Under the pieces are notes generated by a model. It ran no database searches. It worked only from the letters and a program-made list of their open reading frames with translations, and had not been told where the DNA came from. Made by a program: the position numbers and the translations under genes. From JBFWQM01 sp050249455 (GTDB lineage: Bacteria > Pseudomonadota > Alphaproteobacteria > MPNO01 > VGEU01), in contig JBFWQM010000085.1 of NCBI GenBank assembly GCA_050249455.1, forward strand, positions 1 to 18,890: a DNA stretch of 18,890 nt, read 5' to 3'. Positions 13,211 to 18,890 of the stretch are shown here, one piece after another. Within the stretch, counting starts at the first letter, position 1. Every line of letters begins with the position of its first letter.

Positions 13211-15766
13211 ATGCCGCTCCGCTTCGCCGACCTGCCCATCTGGGCAAAGGTCTCTCTCGCGCCGTTCCTGGGCATGATCTGCCTGGTCGGGATCGGCGTT
13301 TATGCCGAGACGTTGCTCGGCGCCAACGCAAGGCACGTCGCGGCGATGAGCGCGGCCGCCGACGAGCATGAGCGTGCCGCGGCGTTTGCGCTGTCCATAG
13401 AAGGAATGGTCGCGAAGCTCTACGCCCTGACCTCCGTCGCGGCCAACGAAAGTGACGAGGCGAAGGTTGCAGCCATGGGCAAATCGCTCCTGCCCCGGAT
13501 CGACGGCATCGCAGCGCAGCTGCCAGCGCTGCGGTCGGCCGTTGCCTCGACCGACGCGTCCGCCGAACAGATCGCAGCGCTGGAAGGCGCACTGGCCGCC
13601 TATCTAAAGGCCGCCCGTGCCGTCGTCGACATGGCAGATACCGACGCCGGCATGGCATTGACCCTGATGACCACGGCGCAGCGGCGTCATGACGAGATCT
13701 CCGGCCTGCTCCTCGGCTTCGAGCAGTCGCTGGCGAAGGTCGAGGCATCGCGCGCCGCGGCCATCGAAGCGGACATGGCGCAGGCGCGGACGCTACTGGC
13801 GACGTTAATTGCCGTTCTGGCTGTCGGCGGAATCGCCGTCTCGCTGGCGATCAGCTGGCGCATCTCGCGGCCGGTTCGCGCCATGGCGGCGGCGGTCGGG
13901 CGCATCGCCGAGAAGGACTATGCGGTCGCGGTGCCGGCGCTCGGTCAGAAGGACGAGCTCGGCGTCATGGCCGCGTCGGTCGACGTGCTCGCACAGCGGA
14001 GCGCCGCGGCCGACCGGATGGCCGAGGAACAGCGGATCGAGCGCGAGCGCCGCACGCAGGAGAAGCTCGAGGAGCAGGAGCGGCGGGCCGCGGAGCTCAA
14101 CGCGGACGAAGAGCGGCGCGCGCGCGAGATGCTGGCCGTCGCCGACGTGCTGGAGCGCGAGTTGCAGGCGGCGGTGGGCGAGATTTCCGGTCAGGCGGGG
14201 CGGTTGACCGACGGCGCGGAGAACCTGAGCCGGATCGCCCTGGCTGTCCGGGAAATGTCGCAGTCGGTGCACGACTCGGTCGCCACCGCGGCATCCGACG
14301 TCGAGACCGTTGCGGGCGCCACGAGCGAGCTCGAAGCCTCCAGCCGCGAGATCGGCGAACGCATCGCGCGGGCCGCCACCGCGACGGGACAGGCGGTCGA
14401 ACGTGCGACGGCGACGACGCGGACGGTGGCCGACCTGACCGAGGCGACGGCGCGGATCAACGACGTGGTCGCCCTCATCAACAACATCGCGGGACAGACG
14501 CGGCTGCTCGCGCTCAACGCGACGATCGAGGCGGCGCGCGCCGGCGAGGCGGGCAAGGGTTTCTCCGTGGTCGCCAGCGAGGTGAAGGCGCTGGCCGGCC
14601 AGACCGAGCAGGCCATCGGCAACGTGAGCGCCCATGCGAGCTCCATCCTCGCCGCGACGGAGGGGGCGTCCTCCATGGTTTCGGGCATCGCCGATCAGAT
14701 CGACGCGGTGCGCGCGATCTCGTCCGAGGTGGCAGATTCGGCGGAGCAGCAGCTTCAGGCGACCGGCGAGATCATGGGCAGCGCGGGCCGGGTCGCGAAC
14801 CACACGCGCGACGTCGCGGAAATGGCGAAGTCGCTCCTGGATCAGGCCGAGACGACCCAGGAGACGGCCCGGCAGGTGAAGGAGTTCGCGTCGCTCGTCA
14901 CCAGTGGAATTATGGCGCTGAGCAAGCGCCTGACCGTGGTCCTGCGGTCGTCGGCCGGCGGCAACCGCCGCCGTTCGGAGCGCTTCGCGATCTCGCTGCG
15001 GTTCGATGCGCCCGAGCTCGCGCTCACGGGACACACGATCGACCTGTCGAGGCACGGTATCCTGCTCGGCGCGGCGGGCAGACCCGAGATGGTCGGCCGC
15101 ACCCTTGCGGTCGGGATCGGCACGATCGGAAAAATCGACTGCCGCATCGTGGCCGTCACCGACCTCGGGATCCACCTGGAGCTGCTGGACCCGGACCGCT
15201 GGGCAGCGGCCATCGACGCGGCGATCGAGGCGGGGAAGGCGCAAGACGCGAGCTACATCGAGAAATGCCGCCAGGTCGCCGCCCGGATCGCCGACGCGTT
15301 CGAGCAGGAACTCGCCCGGGGACGCGCCGACGAGGCGGCGCTGTTCGACACCCGCTACGCCGAGATACCCGATACCGAGCCGCGCCAATACCTTACGGGC
15401 TCCACGGAGATTGCCGACCGCCTGCTGCCGGGCATCATCGACGCCGTGAAGGACGGGGACAACAGCATCGTCTTCTGCGCCGCCGCGGACCGCAACGGCT
15501 ACATCCCGACGCACAACCGGGACTATAGCCGGCCGCAGCGCAGCGGCGACGCGGCGTGGAACGCGGCGAACAGCCGGAACAGACGGATCTTCAACGATCG
15601 CGCCAGCATCCTGGCGACCCAGAACCAGGGCGCGCCGCTGGTGCAGACCTACGCGCGCGACATGGGCGACGGACGCCTGCTGATGCTGAAGGAGTTCGAT
15701 GCGCCGATCGCCGTGCGAGGCAAGTTCTGGGGCGCCGTGCGGCTCGCCATCCGGCCTCAGGCCTGA
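13211..15766 (+). CDS. Methyl-accepting chemotaxis protein with PilZ and C-terminal sensor-like region
   Basis: This 851-residue chemoreceptor has TM1 at about 13-33, a periplasmic four-helix-bundle region at about 34-195, TM2 at about 196-216 and HAMP at about 217-270. A charged Glu/Arg coiled coil spans about 270-308. The signalling domain covers about 320-565, with the conserved hairpin tip LLALNATIEAARAGEAGKGF. A PilZ domain follows at about 583-665, with the c-di-GMP motifs RxxxR (Arg587, Arg591) and DLSRHG (Asp611, Ser613, Gly616). The last 170 residues hold NGYIPTHNRDYS, NSRNRRIFNDR and QTYARDMGDG, a conserved Cache-like block also found at the end of other alphaproteobacterial receptors. 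There is no CheR-binding pentapeptide. It should couple an unknown stimulus and c-di-GMP to CheA. The ribosome site before ATG 13211 is weak. Confidence 0.92.
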   Translation: MPLRFADLPIWAKVSLAPFLGMICLVGIGVYAETLLGANARHVAAMSAAADEHERAAAFALSIEGMVAKLYALTSVAANESDEAKVAAMGKSLLPRIDGIAAQLPALRSAVASTDASAEQIAALEGALAAYLKAARAVVDMADTDAGMALTLMTTAQRRHDEISGLLLGFEQSLAKVEASRAAAIEADMAQARTLLATLIAVLAVGGIAVSLAISWRISRPVRAMAAAVGRIAEKDYAVAVPALGQKDELGVMAASVDVLAQRSAAADRMAEEQRIERERRTQEKLEEQERRAAELNADEERRAREMLAVADVLERELQAAVGEISGQAGRLTDGAENLSRIALAVREMSQSVHDSVATAASDVETVAGATSELEASSREIGERIARAATATGQAVERATATTRTVADLTEATARINDVVALINNIAGQTRLLALNATIEAARAGEAGKGFSVVASEVKALAGQTEQAIGNVSAHASSILAATEGASSMVSGIADQIDAVRAISSEVADSAEQQLQATGEIMGSAGRVANHTRDVAEMAKSLLDQAETTQETARQVKEFASLVTSGIMALSKRLTVVLRSSAGGNRRRSERFAISLRFDAPELALTGHTIDLSRHGILLGAAGRPEMVGRTLAVGIGTIGKIDCRIVAVTDLGIHLELLDPDRWAAAIDAAIEAGKAQDASYIEKCRQVAARIADAFEQELARGRADEAALFDTRYAEIPDTEPRQYLTGSTEIADRLLPGIIDAVKDGDNSIVFCAAADRNGYIPTHNRDYSRPQRSGDAAWNAANSRNRRIFNDRASILATQNQGAPLVQTYARDMGDGRLLMLKEFDAPIAVRGKFWGAVRLAIRPQA

Positions 15767-15793
15767 CCGGAACGCTTACGGCGGCAAATCCAG

Positions 15794-15812
15794 TAATACG
15801 TATTATTACGTA
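15794..15812. repeat. AT-rich overlapping palindromes, possible operator
   Basis: TAATACGTATTA (15794-15805) is a perfect palindrome. It overlaps TACGTA-TTAT-TACGTA (15797-15812), an inverted repeat. This is a rare AT-rich island in the 180-base gap between the chemoreceptor stop and the response-regulator start. The rest of that gap contains another short palindrome (AAGCGCTT) and no convincing terminator. Confidence 0.45.
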
Positions 15813-15946
15813 GAACACAGAAGACAGGCTAAGCGCTTGATACGGCGAATAGAGTGTTTGGAACGGCGCAGCCGATACGATAGGGTCGCAGACGGTCTGC
15901 CCCGGCTCTTTCGGTTTGGCTCGCCTGTGTCTGGAAGATCGGCGTA

Positions 15947-16348
15947 ATGGGTGCACGAATCCTGATCGTCGAGGATGAAATCCTCGTTGCGATGGAACTG
16001 GAATTTATCCTGCGGGAGGCCGGCCACGATGTCGCCGGCATCGCCGCCGACACGTCCTCCGTCGGGCGGCTTGCGGCGCCGGATATCGATCTTGCCCTGG
16101 TGGACCTCAACCTTCGCGACGGCGTGACCGGCCCGGTGATCGGCGAGGCCCTGGTGCGGGAGCACGGCGTCTCGGTCGTCTTCCTCACCGCGAACCCGGG
16201 CCTCCTGGGCAAGGGCGTGGCCGGTACCTACGGCGTCCTGTCGAAGCCCTACGACGAGACGGCCGTGCGCCGCACCGTCGATTACGCGCTGCTGCGCCGT
16301 ACCGGCGCCACCCCGCCGCCGCCGCCGGGGCTGCGTCCGTTCGCCTGA
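15947..16348 (+). CDS. Receiver-only response regulator
   Basis: This 133-residue protein consists of one CheY-like receiver domain, with an acidic pocket (VEDE, 9-11), phospho-acceptor Asp53 (LALVDLNLRDG), Thr81 (VFLTAN) and Lys100 (LSKPYD). After about residue 118 there is only a short Pro-rich tail, so there is no DNA-binding or enzymatic output. DLNLRDG is typical of the receivers paired with HWE kinases in Alphaproteobacteria. The gene converges on a CHASE3-PAS-HWE kinase with only 13 bases between stops, and that kinase is the likely partner. It could act by protein contact, as a phosphate sink or as a relay. ATG 15947 has GGAAG about 10 nt upstream. Confidence 0.88.
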   Translation: MGARILIVEDEILVAMELEFILREAGHDVAGIAADTSSVGRLAAPDIDLALVDLNLRDGVTGPVIGEALVREHGVSVVFLTANPGLLGKGVAGTYGVLSKPYDETAVRRTVDYALLRRTGATPPPPPGLRPFA

Positions 16349-16361
16349 CCGTTGCCCGCGC

Positions 16362-18077
16362 TCACGCCGTCAGGTTGGCCAGCGGTATCGTCACCTCCAC
16401 TTCGAGGCCTTCGGCCAGCCACCGCTTCTCGATCGTGCCGCCAAGCTGACCCCGGACGCTTGCCGTCGCCAGGGTCGTCCCGAACCCGTTCCGCTCGGGC
16501 GGCTGCAGGACCGTGGGCCCGTCGATCTCGCGCCAGCGGATCCGGTACAGCGCTTCTTCGCGCGTGCCCGTGACCGCAACGTGTCCGTCGGGGCGCGACA
16601 GCGCGCCGTACTTCATCGCATTGGTGGCGAGCTCGTGGAACAGAAGCGCCAGTGGGGTCGCCGCGCGGTCGTTGAAATCGATGTCCTCGCCTTCGAACCT
16701 GACCCGCTGCGTTCCGGTCGTGGCATACGGGGCGAACAGGAACGCCAGGAAGTTCGCCAATGTCCGCGCGCCGATCTCCACCCTGGAGGCATCGCTGTGC
16801 GGCCGCACGAACTCGTGCGCCCGTCCCAGCGCGGCGATGCGCTCGCGCAGGGTCGAGCCGAAGGCGCGCGCAGCGGGATAGTTGCGCACCGACAGCGCGA
16901 TCAGCGACGAGATGACGGCGAAGATGTTCTTGATGCGGTGGCTCAGCTCATGGCTGAGCAGCTCGCGCGCCTGCTCCGCCTGCTTGATCGCGTCGATGTC
17001 GGTACACGTGCCGAGCCATCGCTCGATCCGCCCGGATTCGTCGCGGACCGCCTCGGCGCGGCCGAGGAACCAGCGGTAGTCGCCGTCGGCCCTGCGCAGC
17101 CGGTATTCGATCTCGTAAGGCTCGCCGGTCGCCAGCGCGTGCCGCCAGCTCTCGCGCGTGCGCTCGAGGTCGTCGGGGTGGAACACCCGCAGCCACGCAT
17201 CGCGATCGACCGCTTCGGGCCGGATGCCCGTGTAGGCGTAGCATCGGCTGTTGTAGTAGTCGTAGTGGCCGTCCGGTTGCGCTGACCACACCAGCTGCGG
17301 CATCGATTCGGCGACGGCGCGGAACCGGCGGCCGATCGCGGCTTCCGACCGGCGCGCCGCCTCCGAATCGGCTGTGCGCTCCGCCACCAGCGCTTCCAGG
17401 TTGCGGTTGAACGCCTGCAGCTGGTCGCGGCTTGCCGACGTCTCGCGCAGCAGCGCGACGACCTCGCGCAGCGCCAGGAACCCGAGCATGACCGTCAGCA
17501 GCACGACCGTCAGGGCGCCGCCCTGCATCCAGGCGCGCGCCGCCGCCGCTTCGTCGGTCAGCCGGCGCAGGACGCGGCGCTCGTGGTCGAGCATCGTCTC
17601 GATCACGTCGCGGATCTGGTCCATCGTCCGGCGGCCGACGTCGGACCGCACGGCGGCCATCGCTGCGCCCACGTCGCCGCGATCGAAGTCGGCGACGGTC
17701 TGGCGAAGCTCACCCAGCTTCGCATCGACCAGCTGCAGCAGGCGTGACATCAGCGGCGAGAGAGCTTGGTCGGCCGCGGCATCGCCGGCGAGATCCCCCC
17801 GCCGGGAGGCGAACTCGGCGAGCGCCGAATGGTAGGGCGCCAGGTAGGCGGGATTCGCGGTGAGGAGGTAGCCCCGCTGGCCGGTTTCGGCGTCCTGCAT
17901 CAGCGACAGCAGGCGATAGAGGTCGTTCTCGACCTCCTGCGCCTTCTGCACGGCAACGAATGCCGCGGACTGCCGCCCAGCGACCCAGACCACGCCGACC
18001 AGGGCGGCGAGCAGGACCGCAAAGCCCAGCCCAAGCCAGATCGTGCCCACCCGCTTGACCAGGATCGTGTTCCGCAT
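16362..18077 (-). CDS. CHASE3-PAS-HWE sensor histidine kinase
   Basis: This 571-residue membrane kinase has TM1 at about 11-33 and a CHASE3-type extracytoplasmic domain at about 35-180, with the typical QDAETGQRGYLLT. TM2 is at about 186-205, followed by a coiled coil to about 250 and a PAS_3-type domain at about 251-368 (WSAQPDGHYDYYN, EIEYRLRRADGDYRWFLG). The HWE kinase core has His380 (LSHRIKN), an N box (HELATNAMKYGALS, Asn486) and the Trp515-x-Glu517 motif (RWREIDGP). HWE kinases lack a normal F box and often signal through stand-alone receivers or the general stress pathway. The frame is open to a TTG at 18143, but ATG 18077 begins the basic residues before TM1. Its ribosome site is weak. 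It is divergent from the TctC-like gene. Confidence 0.9.
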   Translation of the reverse strand: MRNTILVKRVGTIWLGLGFAVLLAALVGVVWVAGRQSAAFVAVQKAQEVENDLYRLLSLMQDAETGQRGYLLTANPAYLAPYHSALAEFASRRGDLAGDAAADQALSPLMSRLLQLVDAKLGELRQTVADFDRGDVGAAMAAVRSDVGRRTMDQIRDVIETMLDHERRVLRRLTDEAAAARAWMQGGALTVVLLTVMLGFLALREVVALLRETSASRDQLQAFNRNLEALVAERTADSEAARRSEAAIGRRFRAVAESMPQLVWSAQPDGHYDYYNSRCYAYTGIRPEAVDRDAWLRVFHPDDLERTRESWRHALATGEPYEIEYRLRRADGDYRWFLGRAEAVRDESGRIERWLGTCTDIDAIKQAEQARELLSHELSHRIKNIFAVISSLIALSVRNYPAARAFGSTLRERIAALGRAHEFVRPHSDASRVEIGARTLANFLAFLFAPYATTGTQRVRFEGEDIDFNDRAATPLALLFHELATNAMKYGALSRPDGHVAVTGTREEALYRIRWREIDGPTVLQPPERNGFGTTLATASVRGQLGGTIEKRWLAEGLEVEVTIPLANLTA

Positions 18078-18201
18078 GGATTTGGGTTTCGCGGGGGCCA
18101 AGGACTGAGCGATGATGTACCGGTGGCGGTGCGAGTCGGTCAACTCCGCTGCCCGCGATAACAGGGTGAGAGCGGCCGGCCAGCTTGGCGATGGCCGCTC
18201 C

Positions 18202-18208
18202 GGGGAGG
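18202..18208 (+). promoter_or_regulatory. Strong ribosome binding site of the TctC-like gene
   Basis: GGGGAGG lies 6 nt before ATG 18215. It selects that ATG over the upstream in-frame TTG at 18185. Confidence 0.7.
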
Positions 18209-18214
18209 TCGCAG

Positions 18215-18880
18215 ATGGGACATCGTCCGCTCGCCGCGCTGATCGTGTCGGTCGCCGCGGCCTTCGCCGTGCCGGCGCAGGGCCAGACGCCGGCGGAGTT
18301 CTTCGCCGGCAAGACGATTACGCTGGTGGTCGGCTATACCGCCGGCGGCTCCTACGACTTCTACGCGCGGTTCCTCGCGGAATTCCTGCCGCGGCACCTG
18401 CCGGGCAAGCCGACGATCATCGTCCAGAACCGCCCCGGCGCCGGCAGCCGCAACGCCGCGAACCACGTCTATGCCGCCGCCGCGAAGGACGGCACCGTGA
18501 TCGGGCTGACCAACAACATGCTGCCGCTGTTCCAGTACCTGCAGCCGACCGGCGTGCGCTACGACATGACCCAGGTGAACTGGATGGGAAACATGGTGGT
18601 GCTGAACAGCGTCGTCGCGCTGTGGCACACCGCGCCGGCGAAGACGCTCGATGAGGCCAGGCAGGCGGAGACCGTGCTGGGCTCCACCGGCCGCGGCGGC
18701 GAGACCTATATCGTGCCGGCGATGATGAACGCGGTCCTCGGCACCAAGTTCAAGATCGTCACCGGCTATCCCGGCATCAACGAGAGCACCCTGGCGATCG
18801 AGCGCGGCGAGCTGCATGGGCGCAGCGGCTCGTGGGCGAACATCGTGCAGCAGTCGCCGGTATGGGTGAGCGGCAAGTAG
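18215..18880 (+). CDS. TctC/Bug-type tricarboxylate-transporter binding protein, cut short by in-frame TAG (probable pseudogene)
   Basis: The 221-codon frame begins with a Sec signal peptide (about 1-24, PAQGQ) and then the N-terminal part of a Bug/TctC periplasmic binding protein: FFAGKTITLVVGYTAGGSYDFYAR, LPGKPTIIVQNRPGAGS and NHVYAAAAKDG. Such proteins capture carboxylates for TctAB transporters and are normally about 320-330 residues. This one ends at TAG 18878-18880 after WVSGK, about 100 residues early. The bases after the TAG read Ile-Ile-Val in the same frame, where relatives continue with a GKI-type strand. This fits a single-base nonsense change, although the window ends 10 bases later and the remainder cannot be seen. 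A sequencing error is the main alternative. No TctA or TctB gene is visible. It is divergent from the HWE kinase, and the 137-base gap probably holds both promoters. Confidence 0.78.
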   Translation: MGHRPLAALIVSVAAAFAVPAQGQTPAEFFAGKTITLVVGYTAGGSYDFYARFLAEFLPRHLPGKPTIIVQNRPGAGSRNAANHVYAAAAKDGTVIGLTNNMLPLFQYLQPTGVRYDMTQVNWMGNMVVLNSVVALWHTAPAKTLDEARQAETVLGSTGRGGETYIVPAMMNAVLGTKFKIVTGYPGINESTLAIERGELHGRSGSWANIVQQSPVWVSGK

Positions 18881-18890
18881 ATCATCGTGG

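Noticed and set aside
15767..15946. EcfG-type stress promoters (two GGAAC -35 elements)
   Set aside because: Neither GGAAC is followed by CGTT at 16-17 bases.
1..18890. tRNA, rRNA, CRISPR arrays, insertion sequences, toxin-antitoxin or phage-defence genes
   Set aside because: I looked for them on both strands and found no supporting sequence.

Overview
The window is very GC-rich, with third positions almost all G or C, so long spurious open frames lie opposite most genes. HWE-type and Cache-type sensor kinases, a PilZ-tailed chemoreceptor, a SorAB-like sulfite dehydrogenase, orphan solute-binding proteins (NMT1 and TctC types) and a perfect FixK/FNR box together suggest a free-living, flagellated, respiring Alphaproteobacterium (Rhodospirillales or Hyphomicrobiales grade). 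This placement is inference from gene content only. There is no tRNA, rRNA, CRISPR array, insertion sequence or phage gene. No gene-free stretch exceeds 300 bases.

Left part (1-6231). A membrane sensor protein runs off the left edge on the minus strand. It is followed by a minus-strand pair, an NMT1-type periplasmic binding protein and a MetE C-domain-like methyltransferase 9 nt apart. On the plus strand, a sigma70-like promoter, a fluoride riboswitch with a recognisable terminator/antiterminator layout and two overlapping crcB/fluC genes form a compact fluoride-export operon. Tail to tail with it is a minus-strand operon of a YjgN-type (DUF898) membrane protein and an M48 metalloprotease, overlapping by 4 nt.

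Middle part (6369-10723). A VOC/glyoxalase-fold protein converges, across a 13-bp hairpin, on a Cache-type hybrid histidine kinase. A perfect FixK/FNR palindrome lies about 110 bp upstream of the kinase start. Next come an ACMSD-like amidohydrolase and a small two-helix membrane protein, both on the minus strand.

Right part (10889-18890). Plus-strand genes encode a Tat-exported SorA-like molybdenum enzyme and its SorB-like cytochrome c, a secreted single-Cache protein, and an 851-residue chemoreceptor carrying a PilZ domain and a further C-terminal sensor-like region. A receiver-only response regulator follows and converges on a CHASE3-PAS-HWE histidine kinase. Divergent from that kinase is a TctC/Bug-type binding protein that stops at an in-frame TAG about two thirds of the way along.

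Overall this is chromosomal sensory and metabolic territory. The points of most interest are the riboswitch-controlled FluC pair with one altered subunit, the c-di-GMP-linked chemoreceptor with its neighbouring periplasmic Cache protein, the FixK-box kinase, and the interrupted TctC gene.
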